Assembly: GCF_030403505.1 (NCBI RefSeq)
Contig: NZ_JAUEMJ010000008.1
Location: 124,001 to 188,000, forward strand
Direction: 5' to 3'
DNA: 64,000 bases
Origin: Glycomyces tritici
GTDB taxonomy: Bacteria > Actinomycetota > Actinomycetes > Mycobacteriales > Micromonosporaceae
In this document: piece by piece, positions 1-8,246 of the stretch
Layout: each line of letters begins with the position of its first letter
Numbering within the stretch: position 1 is the stretch's first letter
Notes under the pieces: model-generated
The model's input: the letters and a program-made list of their open reading frames with translations, nothing else
What the model was told of the DNA's origin: nothing
Database searches by the model: none
Translations under genes and position numbers: made by a program

Positions 1-1
1 G

Positions 2-1051
2 ACCGCGGAGGACGGCGCCACCACCGTACTCCGGGCCCGCCACGCGGTCGCGGTCGCGACCGGGTCGGTGCCGGTCCTGCCGGACATTCCCGGTCTGCGC
101 GAAGCGAACCCGTGGTCGAGCCGCGAGGCCACCAGCGCGAAGACCGTGCCCGAGAGCCTCGCGATCATCGGCGGCGGCGTGGTCGCGATGGAGATGGCGA
201 CCGCGTACGCGGCCCTCGGCGCCGACGTCACAGTCATCGTGCGGGACGGCGTGCTCGGCAGTGTCGAGTCCTTCGCGGGCGAGCGGGTGACCGAGGCGCT
301 GCGATCGCGGGGGGTCGAGATCCTCACGCGCACCGAGACGCTCAGCGTCGAACGCACCGGCGGTGAAGTGCGGATCGAGACGAGCGGCGGCACGGTGACC
401 GCCGCCGAGGTGCTCGTCGCGACCGGGCGCCGGCCCGCCACGGCCGACCTCGGACTGGAACGGGTCGGGCTCGACCCCGGGAAGCGGCTCGACACCGACG
501 ACACCTTGCGCGTCGACGGATTCGACTGGCTGTACGCGGTGGGCGACGTGAACGGCCGGGTGCTCCTGACGCACCAGGGCAAATACCAGGCGCGCGCGGC
601 GGGCGACGTGATCGCGGCCCGCGCGAAGGACCGCCCGGTCGACGACGCGCCGTGGGGCGCGCACGCGGCGACCGCGGACCACCACGCCGTGCCGCAGGTC
701 GTGTTCACCGAACCCGAGGTCGCCGCCGTGGGACCGACCGCCGAAGAGGCTCGCGCGCAAGGGAAGTCGATCAGGGTCGTGGACTACGACCTCGCCGGGG
801 TCGCCGGGGCGGGCCTCTCCCGCGACGGCTACCAGGGCGCCGCGCGGATGATCGTGGACGAGGACCGCGGGGTGATGATCGGGGCGACCTTCGTCGGCCC
901 TGACGTGGCCGAGCTCGTGCACGCGGCGACCACGGCCGTCGTCGGCGAGGTGCCGATCGACCGGCTCTGGCACGCGGTGCCGTCCTACCCCACGGTCAGC
1001 GAGATCTGGCTGCGGCTGCTCGAAGCGTACGGGCGCCCCGCCTCGGCCTAG
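2..1051 (+). CDS. FAD/NAD(P)-dependent oxidoreductase, pyridine nucleotide-disulphide reductase family (5' end outside window)
   Basis: The frame is open from base 2, so the gene starts outside the window and the N-terminal FAD half, where any redox CxxxxC would lie, cannot be seen. Visible are the NAD(P)-binding Rossmann motif (IIGGGVVAMEMA), the second FAD motif (YAVGDVNGRVLL) and the C-terminal dimerisation domain. Where dihydrolipoamide, mercuric or mycothione reductases carry the catalytic His of HPTxxE, this protein reads YPTVSE, so a conventional disulphide reaction is doubtful. The family is clear; the substrate is unknown. Its TAG stop shares a CTAG with the stop of the convergent EamA gene. 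Confidence 0.85.
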   Translation, partial: TAEDGATTVLRARHAVAVATGSVPVLPDIPGLREANPWSSREATSAKTVPESLAIIGGGVVAMEMATAYAALGADVTVIVRDGVLGSVESFAGERVTEALRSRGVEILTRTETLSVERTGGEVRIETSGGTVTAAEVLVATGRRPATADLGLERVGLDPGKRLDTDDTLRVDGFDWLYAVGDVNGRVLLTHQGKYQARAAGDVIAARAKDRPVDDAPWGAHAATADHHAVPQVVFTEPEVAAVGPTAEEARAQGKSIRVVDYDLAGVAGAGLSRDGYQGAARMIVDEDRGVMIGATFVGPDVAELVHAATTAVVGEVPIDRLWHAVPSYPTVSEIWLRLLEAYGRPASA

Positions 1052-2172
1052 CGACTGTCCGCTCGCCGCGCCGGCCTCGGCCTTACCGACCCCGGTGCCG
1101 CTTCGGCAGGGCGGGTGAAGAACGAGCGTGACGGACGGGGACCGGTGCCGGCGGTCGCCGCCTCCTGCACCAGGGAGGTCGTGGAGCAGACCTCGCGTTC
1201 GCCCTCGGGGGCCTCGGCCGCCCCGGGGCTCCCGCCGAGATCGTCGGCGATGCGCCTGGAGGCCTTGAGCCGGGCGCGCACGGCGAGGCCTGCGCAGGCG
1301 ATCACGGCGAGCCCGCCGCCGACGGTGGACCAGCCGACCGGTTCGCCGAGGAGCAGCGCGGCCCACGCGATGGTCATCACCGGCTGCGTGAGCTGCACCT
1401 GACTCACCTGCGCCATCGGCCCGATCGCGAGGCCGCGGTACCAGGCGAAGAACCCCAGGTACATGCTCACGGCCGCAAGGTAGGCGAACGCGAGCCACTG
1501 CACCGGGGTCGCGGTCGGCGCTTCCCGCGCCACCTCGATGCCCGCCGCCGCGATCATCACCGGGGCGGCCAGGACCAGCGCCCACGACACGGTCTGCCAC
1601 GAGCCGAGCTCGCGCGCGAGCAGGCCGCCCTCGGCGTACCCGACCGCCGCGGCCAGCACCGCGCCGAAGAAGAGCAGGTCCGCGGCGTCCAGCGACGCGA
1701 ATCCGCCGCCCTGCAGGGCGGCGAAGCCGACCGCGGCCACCGCGCCGAGACCCGCGAACGTCCAGAACGAGGCCGCCGGCCGCTCCTTCACCCGCAGCAC
1801 GGCCATGATCGCCGTCGCCGCCGGCAGGAGCGCGATCACGACCGCGCCGTGGCCGGCGGAGGACGTGGTGAGCGCGTAGGAGGTGAGCATCGGGAAGCCG
1901 ACCACCACGCCGCCCGCGACCAGGGCGAGCCGACCCCATTGGGCCGCAGACGGAAGGCGCTGGCCGGTCGCGGCCAGCGCGACCGCGGCGAGCGCCGCGG
2001 CGATGACGGCGCGGCCGGACCCGATGAACAGCGGCGACAGGCCCTCGACCGCGATGCGGGTGAACGGGAGGGTGAAGGAGAACGCGAGGACGCCGAGGAG
2101 GCCCCACCACAGTCCCGCGCGATGCGATAGCACGGGCGGGCCATCAACGATAGTGCTACTCTTTGTCTTCAT
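1048..2172 (-). CDS. EamA/DMT-family drug-metabolite transporter
   Basis: A 374-residue inner-membrane protein with about ten hydrophobic segments in two EamA repeats, the normal architecture of DMT exporters (RhaT/YdcZ-like). The core runs from GLLGVLAFSFTLPFTRIAVEGL to about residue 300, followed by a polar tail of some 70 residues that is rich in R, P and E and longer than usual. The ATG at 2172 was chosen because a TACCAT -10-like element ends six bases upstream; there is no Shine-Dalgarno, so the mRNA is probably leaderless. This start overlaps the MocR start on the other strand by two bases. Divergent MocR regulators commonly control the neighbouring transporter, so its substrate may be the MocR effector. 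The substrate cannot be read from the sequence. Confidence 0.85.
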   Translation of the reverse strand: MKTKSSTIVDGPPVLSHRAGLWWGLLGVLAFSFTLPFTRIAVEGLSPLFIGSGRAVIAAALAAVALAATGQRLPSAAQWGRLALVAGGVVVGFPMLTSYALTTSSAGHGAVVIALLPAATAIMAVLRVKERPAASFWTFAGLGAVAAVGFAALQGGGFASLDAADLLFFGAVLAAAVGYAEGGLLARELGSWQTVSWALVLAAPVMIAAAGIEVAREAPTATPVQWLAFAYLAAVSMYLGFFAWYRGLAIGPMAQVSQVQLTQPVMTIAWAALLLGEPVGWSTVGGGLAVIACAGLAVRARLKASRRIADDLGGSPGAAEAPEGEREVCSTTSLVQEAATAGTGPRPSRSFFTRPAEAAPGSVRPRPARRADSR

Positions 2173-2190
2173 GTCGAATGGTAGCACTCA
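2124..2190. promoter_or_regulatory. Shared divergent promoter/operator of the EamA and MocR genes
   Basis: A perfect 8-bp inverted repeat, AGTGCTAC (2152-2159) and GTAGCACT (2181-2188), brackets both start codons, and a third half-site TAGCAC lies at 2128-2133. Candidate -10 elements are embedded in the arms: TACTCT (2157-2162) for the MocR gene and, on the minus strand, TACCAT (2178-2183) for the EamA gene. Paired half-sites near the start are typical of MocR autoregulators. Binding is inferred, not shown. Confidence 0.6.
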
Positions 2191-3580
2191 GCGGATTGTC
2201 GACGGCCTGCGCGCGTGGATCGCGACTGCGCCGCCCGGGGCGAAGGTCCCCTCGAGCCGGGAGCTGATGGCGCAGTACGGGGCCAGTCCGGTCACCGTGC
2301 AGAAGGCCGTGCACGCACTCAATGCCCTTGGGCTGGTGGAGAGCCGCCCTGGTGTGGGCACGTTCGTGCGGGCGGTGCGCGCACCGCGGGCCGTGGACTT
2401 CGGTTGGCAGACGGCAGCTCTGGGCTCGCCGCATGCCCGGCTGCCGGTGGTGTCCTCGACGCAGCGGTCGGCGGCCCCGGACGCGATCAGTCTGCATTCG
2501 GGTTATCCGGACCAGGAGCTGCTGCCGGGCCGGATGGTGCGGGCGGCGCTGGGGCGGGCGGCGAAGTCCGAGGCGGCGCTGACCCGCTCGCCGGTGCGCG
2601 GACTGCCGGAGCTGCAGGCGTGGTTCGCGGCGGAGCTCGGCGCCACCGCTCCGGCGGGGGTCGCGGCGCCGACCGCTCGTGACGTGATGATCGTGTCCGG
2701 CAGCCAGAGCGGGCTCGGCTCGGTCTTTCGCGCGGTGGTGGGCCGGGGGAGGCCGCTGCTCATCGAGTCGCCCACGTACTGGGGCGCGATCCTCGGCGCG
2801 GAGCAGGCCGGGCTGACGCTGGTGCCGGTCCCGAGCGGGCCCGAGGGCCCGGACCCGGAGGAGTTGGACCGGGCGTTCCGCCAGACGGGGGCGCGGGCGT
2901 TCTACGCGCAGCCGACGTTCGCGAACCCGACCGGGGTGCAGTGGACGCCGAGCCGGGGACGGGAGCTGCTGGAGGTCGTGCGCGGGCACGGGGCGTTCCT
3001 CATCGAGGACGACTGGGCGTACGACCTGGCGATCGATGCGGATCCGGCACCGCTTGCGGCCCTTGACGACAGCGGTCACGTGATCTACCTGCGCTCGCTG
3101 ACGAAGAGCGCGTCGCCGGCGCTGCGCGTGGCGGCCGTGGTGGCGCGCGGGCCCGTGCGGGACCGGATCGTGGCCGACCAGGGGTCGGAGGCGATGTACG
3201 TGAGCGGGGTGCTGCAGGCGGCCGCGCTCGACGTGGTCGCGCAGCCGGGGTGGCGGCATCATCTGCGCGCCTTCAGGAACCAGGTGCGGCTGCGCCGTGA
3301 CCTGCTGATCGACGCACTGCGCGAGCACGCGCCGGGGACGGCGCTCGAGCGCGTCCCGGCGGGCGGGCTCAACCTGTGGCTGCGGCTGCCCGAGGGGACC
3401 GATGTCGAACGGCTGGTTCGCGACTGCGAGTCGCGCGGGCTGCTCATCGCGCCCGGCACGGAATGGTTCCCGGCCGAGCCGGCGGGCCCGTTCGTGCGGG
3501 TGAACTTCGCGGGCCCGGCCCCGGACCGGTTCCCCGAGGCGGCGCGGCTGCTGCAGGAGGCCCTGGAGGACCAGGGCTGA
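2171..3580 (+). CDS. MocR/PdxR-type regulator (GntR winged helix fused to class I aminotransferase fold)
   Basis: 469 residues: an N-terminal GntR-type winged helix (about 1-75, with PPGAKVPSSRELMAQYGASP and the recognition helix VTVQKAVHALNALG), a short linker, then a PLP-dependent aminotransferase-like domain. Lys312 in SLTKSASPALR is the expected Schiff-base lysine, and FANPTG and the EDDWAYD motif that contacts the cofactor are present, so PLP binding is likely. Proteins of this kind sense PLP or a PLP adduct and act as transcription factors, not metabolic transaminases. The open frame extends further upstream, but that part is antisense to the EamA gene; the ATG at 2171 sits on the shared operator and fits a leaderless start. 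Confidence 0.9.
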   Translation: MSNGSTQRIVDGLRAWIATAPPGAKVPSSRELMAQYGASPVTVQKAVHALNALGLVESRPGVGTFVRAVRAPRAVDFGWQTAALGSPHARLPVVSSTQRSAAPDAISLHSGYPDQELLPGRMVRAALGRAAKSEAALTRSPVRGLPELQAWFAAELGATAPAGVAAPTARDVMIVSGSQSGLGSVFRAVVGRGRPLLIESPTYWGAILGAEQAGLTLVPVPSGPEGPDPEELDRAFRQTGARAFYAQPTFANPTGVQWTPSRGRELLEVVRGHGAFLIEDDWAYDLAIDADPAPLAALDDSGHVIYLRSLTKSASPALRVAAVVARGPVRDRIVADQGSEAMYVSGVLQAAALDVVAQPGWRHHLRAFRNQVRLRRDLLIDALREHAPGTALERVPAGGLNLWLRLPEGTDVERLVRDCESRGLLIAPGTEWFPAEPAGPFVRVNFAGPAPDRFPEAARLLQEALEDQG

Positions 3581-3604
3581 AACCGGCTTGGCGGCCGAAC
3601 CTAT

Positions 3605-3640
3605 CCTAGGTATATTAGGATGAAACCTAGGAAGATTAGG
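3605..3640. promoter_or_regulatory. Tandem operator in front of the TetR gene
   Basis: Two copies of a 15-bp element, CCTAGGTATATTAGG (3605-3619) and CCTAGGAAGATTAGG (3626-3640), are spaced 21 bp apart, two helical turns, so they lie on the same face. Each is a gapped palindrome CCTA-N7-TAGG. TATATT (3611-3616) inside the first copy could be the -10. The likely ligand is the TetR protein encoded six bases downstream. Confidence 0.65.
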
Positions 3641-3645
3641 AAACC

Positions 3646-4215
3646 ATGCCGCGTGTAGGACTCACCCGGGACGCCTTGATCGGCGCCGCCGCGGACGTCG
3701 CCGACGAGATCGGATTCGAGCACCTGACGCTCTCGGTGCTGGCCAAGCGGTTCGGCGTGCGCGACGCGAGCCTGTACACGCATGTGCGCGGGCTCGCCGA
3801 CCTCATGGAGGGCGTGGCGCTGCTCGCGCACGAGGAGTGGGCCGAGGTCCTGGGCGAGGCGGTGGCCGGGCGCTCCGGGCACGAGGCCCTGACCGCCTTC
3901 GCGGACGCGTACCGCACGTTCGCGACCGGACACCCGGGCCGGTACGCCGCCACCCGGCACCCGATCGCGCCCGAGCGGCTCGCGGCCTCCACCGGGGTCG
4001 CGCGCATCATCGAGGCCTGCTACGCGCTCCTGCGCGGCTACGACCTGCCCGAACCCGACGCCACCGACGCGGTCCGACTGCTGCGCAGCACCTTTCACGG
4101 CTTCAGCGACCTGGAGGCCACGGGCGGCTTCACCGCCGACCGGTCCCTGGACGCCTCGTGGCGGCGCGCGGTCGACGCCCTCCACCACACCCTGACCGAG
4201 TGGTCGCGGGTCTGA
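3646..4215 (+). CDS. TetR/AcrR-family transcriptional regulator (WHG C-terminal domain)
   Basis: 189 residues. The N-terminal TetR helix-turn-helix covers about 1-55 (LTLSVLAKRFGVRDASLYTH as turn and recognition helix); the rest is the all-helical ligand and dimer domain of the WHG type (HPGRYAATRHP, LLRSTFHGFSDLEATGGF). The ATG follows AGGA at a normal distance and the second operator copy. The downstream alpha/beta hydrolase begins 20 bases after its stop and is probably in the same operon, so the hydrolase substrate or product may be the effector. Autorepression through the tandem operator is inferred. Confidence 0.88.
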   Translation: MPRVGLTRDALIGAAADVADEIGFEHLTLSVLAKRFGVRDASLYTHVRGLADLMEGVALLAHEEWAEVLGEAVAGRSGHEALTAFADAYRTFATGHPGRYAATRHPIAPERLAASTGVARIIEACYALLRGYDLPEPDATDAVRLLRSTFHGFSDLEATGGFTADRSLDASWRRAVDALHHTLTEWSRV

Positions 4216-4235
4216 ACCAGAACGGGAGCAACCCC

Positions 4236-5129
4236 ATGCAGCAAGGCACCGTCGACTTCGATTCGACCACAGTGGAGTACACGCGCCGCGGCGAAGGCCC
4301 GCCGCTCCTCCTCGTCCCCGGGGGCTCGGGCCACGGCGGCGTCCTCGAACGGCTCGCGGCGCGGCTCGCCGCGCACTACGACGTCGCCGTCATGAACAGC
4401 TGCGTCGCCTCCCGGCAGCGGCCGGGCACCGCGCTCGGGGACCAGCACCCGAAGGCGCACGCCGAGGACGCCGCCGGCGTGGTCGACGCGCTCTTCGACG
4501 AAGCGCCGATCGTGGTCGGCTTCAGCTCCGGCGCCGTCACCGCGCTGGAGCTGCTCGCCCACCACCCCGAGCGGGTGCGCCGCGCCGTCGTCCACGAGCC
4601 GCCGCTCGTGCACCTGCTGCCCGAGGCCGCGCGGCTGCGGACCGAGATCGCCTCGGTGCGGAAGTCGGCCCGCGCCGGGGACTTCGCCGCCGCCGGGGCG
4701 GCCATGGCCGCCCTGATGGTCGACACGGACATCAGGTTCGAGGCTCCCGCCTTGCGGCGCTTCGGTTCCTGGCTCGACGGGTATGCCGAGACCGCACCGG
4801 AACCGCCGACGCCGGAACTGCTGGAGCTGTTCGGCCGCCTCGGCGACCTGCAGCCGCTGTTCCTGGAGCACATGCTCGTCCAGTTCACCGGCTACGAGCC
4901 CGACCTGCCCGCACTGGCGGCCCAGTCCGACCGGCTCGTCCTCGCCGTGGGCGTCGACTCCCGCGGCGACCTCCCGTTCCAGACCACGGCGGCCCTGGCG
5001 TCGCGCCTCGGCCTCCCGCTCACCGAACTGCCGGGCGGGCACCTCGGCCCGGTCGAGCGGCCGACGCAGTTCGGTAGCGCGCTCCAGACCCTGCTCAATG
5101 CGATCACAAATCACGTTCGGTCACAATAG
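4236..5129 (+). CDS. Alpha/beta hydrolase
   Basis: 297 residues with the alpha/beta hydrolase fold: oxyanion strand LLLVPGGSGHG, nucleophile elbow GFSSGA with Ser97, and a late His in the GGHLGP turn. The cap region (about 130-220) is helical and shows no lipase or haloalkane dehalogenase signature. A GGGAG Shine-Dalgarno lies seven bases before the ATG. The gene is 20 bases downstream of the TetR gene and the pair resembles a substrate-inducible detoxification operon. An esterase, lactonase or C-C hydrolase role is possible; the substrate cannot be named. Confidence 0.85.
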   Translation: MQQGTVDFDSTTVEYTRRGEGPPLLLVPGGSGHGGVLERLAARLAAHYDVAVMNSCVASRQRPGTALGDQHPKAHAEDAAGVVDALFDEAPIVVGFSSGAVTALELLAHHPERVRRAVVHEPPLVHLLPEAARLRTEIASVRKSARAGDFAAAGAAMAALMVDTDIRFEAPALRRFGSWLDGYAETAPEPPTPELLELFGRLGDLQPLFLEHMLVQFTGYEPDLPALAAQSDRLVLAVGVDSRGDLPFQTTAALASRLGLPLTELPGGHLGPVERPTQFGSALQTLLNAITNHVRSQ

Positions 5130-5133
5130 AACC

Positions 5134-5679
5134 ATGGAGACCTTCACCGCCCCCGAGAAGATGAGCGCCGACATGCGCCGCAACGGCGTCACGATCTGCG
5201 CGTTCTTCGGCCTCGGCTGGTTCATCGGCGGCGCCGGCGTGCTGGGTGCCGGCGCCCCCTACTGGATCGGCCTCGCACTCGCCGTGCTGATCAGCATCGC
5301 CCTCGTCGTCGCGGTCCCGCGCGTCGCCACGGAGCGCGAGCGCCCGCGCCGGCTGCCGAAGGACTGGGGCCGCCGCTACGGCATCTGGATCGCCTTCGAG
5401 GTCGTGCTCATCGTCGCGGCGATCCTCGTGCTCCGCGGCCTGGACCTCGGCGACTTCCTGCCGGGCACCATCGCGGTCATCGTCGGCGCGCACTTCCTGC
5501 CGCTCGCACCCGCCTTCGACGAACCGAAGTACCGCTGGACCGGGTACGCGATGATCATCGCCGGTCTCGCGGGGATCGCCGCGGGCACCGGCGGCGTCAC
5601 CCTGGCCGGAGCGGTGGCCGGGTTCGGTTCCGCCGCAACCCTCTGGGTCACGGGCGCGGCCGTCCTCAAGCGCGGCTGA
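5134..5679 (+). CDS. Small integral membrane protein of unknown function
   Basis: 181 residues with about five or six hydrophobic segments (TICAFFGLGWFIGGAG, WIGLALAVLISIALVV, IWIAFEVVLIVAAILVL, IAVIVGAHFLPLAPAF, AMIIAGLAGIAAGTGG, and a C-terminal segment). The first 20 residues and the ERERPRRLPKDWGRR loop are polar and should be cytosolic. It starts only four bases after the hydrolase stop and could be the third gene of that operon, although the sequence before its ATG (CACAAT then AGAACC) could also act as a separate -10. I do not recognise a functional family. Confidence 0.75.
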   Translation: METFTAPEKMSADMRRNGVTICAFFGLGWFIGGAGVLGAGAPYWIGLALAVLISIALVVAVPRVATERERPRRLPKDWGRRYGIWIAFEVVLIVAAILVLRGLDLGDFLPGTIAVIVGAHFLPLAPAFDEPKYRWTGYAMIIAGLAGIAAGTGGVTLAGAVAGFGSAATLWVTGAAVLKRG

Positions 5680-5728
5680 CGGCCGCCGACGCGGTACGGT
5701 CGGCGCATCGCGGCGAACGGAGACCAGC

Positions 5729-6658
5729 ATGGCGGCACCGGACTCACGGCAGGCCCGCGCACGCGGGTCCCTGCTCCTCGCCGCGTGCGCCGACGCGCTC
5801 GGCTCCGTGTTCGAAGGCGAACGGAACCTCTCCCCCGAACGCGTGGCCGACGCCGTCGACACGACCGCATCGGCGCTGTGCTGGACGGACGACACCGCGC
5901 AGATGCTCGTCCTCGCCGAGCACCTCGGCGCCGGCGGCGGCCGGATCGAACCCGACCGACTCGCCGCCGCGTTCGCCGACGCGTGGTCGACCGAGCCGTG
6001 GCGCGGCTACGGACGCGGGGCGGCACGGATGCTCGCGCAGATCAGCGACGGCACCCCGTGGCGGGAGGCGGCGCAGTCGGCCTTCGACGGCGCCGGATCG
6101 CTCGGCAACGGCGCGGCCATGCGCGCCGCCCCGGTCGGACTCGTGCCGGGCCGCAGCCTCGACGAGGTCGCCGATGCGGCGACCGCTTCGGCCGTGGTCT
6201 CGCACGTCCACCCCGAAGGCGTCGACGGAGCCGTCACGCAGGCCCTCGCGGTCGCCATCGTCGCCACCACGCCCAGAGGCCAACGCCTGCAAGCGAACGA
6301 GGTGATCGAGCCGATCGCCTCCCGCACCGGTGCCGCGTTCGCCGCCGAACTCCGGGCGATCCCGGCGCTCCTCGACGGACCGGCGACCGCCATCAGCGAC
6401 CGCTACCGTTGCGACGCGACCGCACTGGGCGCCGTCCCGCCCGCCCTCGCGGTGTTCCTGCGCCACCCGGACGACCCGGTGGCGCTCGCCAAAGAGGCGA
6501 TCGGGCTCGGCGGCGACACCGACACCATCGCCGCGATGGCCGCCGCGGTGTGCGGCGCCTACTGCGGCGAGGCCGCCGTCCCCCCGACGTGGACGGCCGC
6601 GCTCGAGCAGGCGGCGCGGGTGCGCGCCGCCGCCGACCGCCTCGCCCTCGTGCCCTGA
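5729..6658 (+). CDS. ADP-ribosylglycohydrolase family protein (DraG/ARH type)
   Basis: 309 residues. The two metal-binding motifs of the family are intact: WTDDTAQM (Asp54, Asp55) near the N-terminus and GGDTDTIAAM (Asp263, Asp265) near the C-terminus, together with GNGAAMRAAPVGL in the middle. Such enzymes use two Mg2+ ions to remove ADP-ribose from a protein, nucleic acid or small molecule. The target is unknown; no nitrogenase or obvious ADP-ribosyltransferase is nearby. It is followed by a DinB protein, a sirtuin and an NrtR/NUDIX-SPFH-NAD-kinase-like module, which places it in an NAD+/ADP-ribose neighbourhood. Start: ATG preceded by CGGAGACC. Confidence 0.9.
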   Translation: MAAPDSRQARARGSLLLAACADALGSVFEGERNLSPERVADAVDTTASALCWTDDTAQMLVLAEHLGAGGGRIEPDRLAAAFADAWSTEPWRGYGRGAARMLAQISDGTPWREAAQSAFDGAGSLGNGAAMRAAPVGLVPGRSLDEVADAATASAVVSHVHPEGVDGAVTQALAVAIVATTPRGQRLQANEVIEPIASRTGAAFAAELRAIPALLDGPATAISDRYRCDATALGAVPPALAVFLRHPDDPVALAKEAIGLGGDTDTIAAMAAAVCGAYCGEAAVPPTWTAALEQAARVRAAADRLALVP

Positions 6659-6784
6659 GGCGAGATTCCCCGAGCGCGTGAAGCCCCCCGCTCGGCCGGA
6701 CGGGCCGTTCGGGCGACGCGGCGCGGGACCGGTGCGAGGATGGACCGGAGACCAACGGCTACTGAGGAAGACAGGGGTGCGCTC

Positions 6785-7294
6785 ATGGAAGTCGGCGGCG
6801 TTTTCGCAGATGCGTTCTCGCGCGTGCAGGAGGAGGTGCACGCGGTGCTGCACGCCCTCTCGCAGGAGGACTTGGACGCGCGGCCCGGCCCCGGGGCGAA
6901 CTCGATCGGGTGGCTGGTGTGGCACATCGCGCGGCTCCAGGACGACCACGTCGCGGACGCGGCCGGGCGCGAGCAGACCTGGACCGCGGACGGCTGGTAC
7001 GACCGGTTCGCACTGAAGCTCGAGCCCCGCGACATCGGGTACGGGCACACGGTCGAGCAGGCGGAGCAGGTCACCGGCCTCAAGGCCTCCGAACTGCGGG
7101 CGTACTACGACGCGGTGCACGAGGCGACCGCCGCGTACATCGAGGGGCTCACGGCCGCCGACCTCGACCGTGTCGTGGACACGCGCTGGGACCCGGAGGT
7201 GACGCTCGGGGTGCGGCTGGTGAGCGTCGTCAACGACAACCAGCAGCACACGGGCCAGGCCGCGTACGTGCGCGGCCTGCTCGACACGCGTTGA
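6785..7294 (+). CDS. DinB-family (DUF664, mycothiol-dependent type) protein
   Basis: 169 residues of four-helix-bundle DinB type. The metal-ligand histidines expected in the family are visible in WLVWHIARLQDDHVAD and in the late NQQHTGQAAYVRGLL motif. Actinobacterial members use mycothiol as thiol in conjugation or isomerisation, and others are of unknown function. An ATG at 6740 would add 15 residues, but 6785 is preferred because it has AGGGGTGC upstream and gives the family length. It converges on the sirtuin gene with only eight bases between stops. Confidence 0.8.
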   Translation: MEVGGVFADAFSRVQEEVHAVLHALSQEDLDARPGPGANSIGWLVWHIARLQDDHVADAAGREQTWTADGWYDRFALKLEPRDIGYGHTVEQAEQVTGLKASELRAYYDAVHEATAAYIEGLTAADLDRVVDTRWDPEVTLGVRLVSVVNDNQQHTGQAAYVRGLLDTR

Positions 7295-7302
7295 GCCCCA
7301 GT

Positions 7303-8058
7303 TCAGCCCTGTAGCAGCAGCGGCAGCGCCTCGCCGATCGGCTCCCGCAGGACCGCGTCGGCGAGCTCGTCGTACGGGGTCGGTTCGGCGTTGAGGATCA
7401 CGAGCCGGGCGCCGTGCGCCAGCGCGTAGTCGCAGAGTCCGGCGGCCGGGTAGACGCCGAGCGAGGTGCCGATCGCGGCGAACAGGTCGGCTTCGCGCGT
7501 GGCGTCGGCGGCGGCTTCGAGGACGTCGCCGTCGAGCTGCTGCCCGAAGGAGACGGTGGCGGATTTGAGGATGCCGCCGCAGGCGAGGCAGTGCGGGTCG
7601 GCCTCGCCCGCTTCGAGCCGGGGCAGGACCTCGGTCATGGGCATCCTCGCACCGCAGTCGAGGCAGGCCGCGTCGCGGGCGGTCCCGTGGATCTCGATGA
7701 CGCCGGCGGGATCGGAGCCGGCGGCCTGGTGGAGGCCGTCGGTGTTCTGGGTGATGACGGCGCGCAGCCGGCCGGTTCGCTCGAAGTCGGCGAGGGCGCG
7801 GTGCGCGGCGTTCGGCTTCGCGGTCCAGAGGGTGCTGCTGCGGCGGGCGGCCCACGCCTGCCGCCGCACCTCGGGGTCGGCGAGGTAGTGGTCGATGGTG
7901 GAGAGCTTCTCGGCGGCGGGGTTCCTGGTCCAGACCCCCTGGGGGCCGCGGAAGTCGGGGATGCCGGAGTCGGTGGAGACGCCGGCCCCGGTGAGGACCG
8001 TGATCGAGGCGGCCTCACCGAACCAGCGGGCCGCCTCGGCGATGGAAGTCGTGCTCAT
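7303..8058 (-). CDS. cobB: NAD-dependent protein deacylase, sirtuin (Sir2/CobB family)
   Basis: 251 residues with every hallmark: GAGVSTDSGIPDFRG for NAD+ binding, TQNTDGLH, the catalytic His in IEIHGT, and the zinc module CLDC...CLAC. Sirtuins consume NAD+ to deacylate lysines and release nicotinamide and O-acyl-ADP-ribose. The open frame runs upstream to 8169, but that extension is low-complexity and the ATG at 8058 begins a normal sirtuin N-terminus. The NrtR-type NUDIX gene lies 188 bp upstream on the same strand, so co-transcription from the NUDIX promoter is possible. Acetyl-CoA synthetase is the classic bacterial target; none is encoded here. Confidence 0.92.
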   Translation of the reverse strand: MSTTSIAEAARWFGEAASITVLTGAGVSTDSGIPDFRGPQGVWTRNPAAEKLSTIDHYLADPEVRRQAWAARRSSTLWTAKPNAAHRALADFERTGRLRAVITQNTDGLHQAAGSDPAGVIEIHGTARDAACLDCGARMPMTEVLPRLEAGEADPHCLACGGILKSATVSFGQQLDGDVLEAAADATREADLFAAIGTSLGVYPAAGLCDYALAHGARLVILNAEPTPYDELADAVLREPIGEALPLLLQG

Positions 8059-8246
8059 CTGACGGAACGTACCGCAGGCCCCCGGCGGCGGTCCGGGGCG
8101 GTTGCGACCTCGGACTCCGCAACGGTGGAGCCGCGCCGTCCCGGCTGGTGCGCCATGGCCTCGTCGCACCAGGAGAGGTCGCGGCCGATGGCGTCGTGGA
8201 GCGGGTCCGGAGGGTCACTCGCGGCCTGTAGGCGCGGAACGCGGGG

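Noticed and set aside
2156..3328. 390-codon minus-strand frame opposite the MocR gene
   Set aside because: Antisense shadow; H/R/P-rich and no domain.
5729..7294. Toxin-antitoxin or DarT/DarG-type ADP-ribosylation defence system
   Set aside because: The glycohydrolase has no ADP-ribosyltransferase partner nearby; the DinB protein is not a transferase. The NAD theme is kept as a finding, but a toxin pair is not supported.
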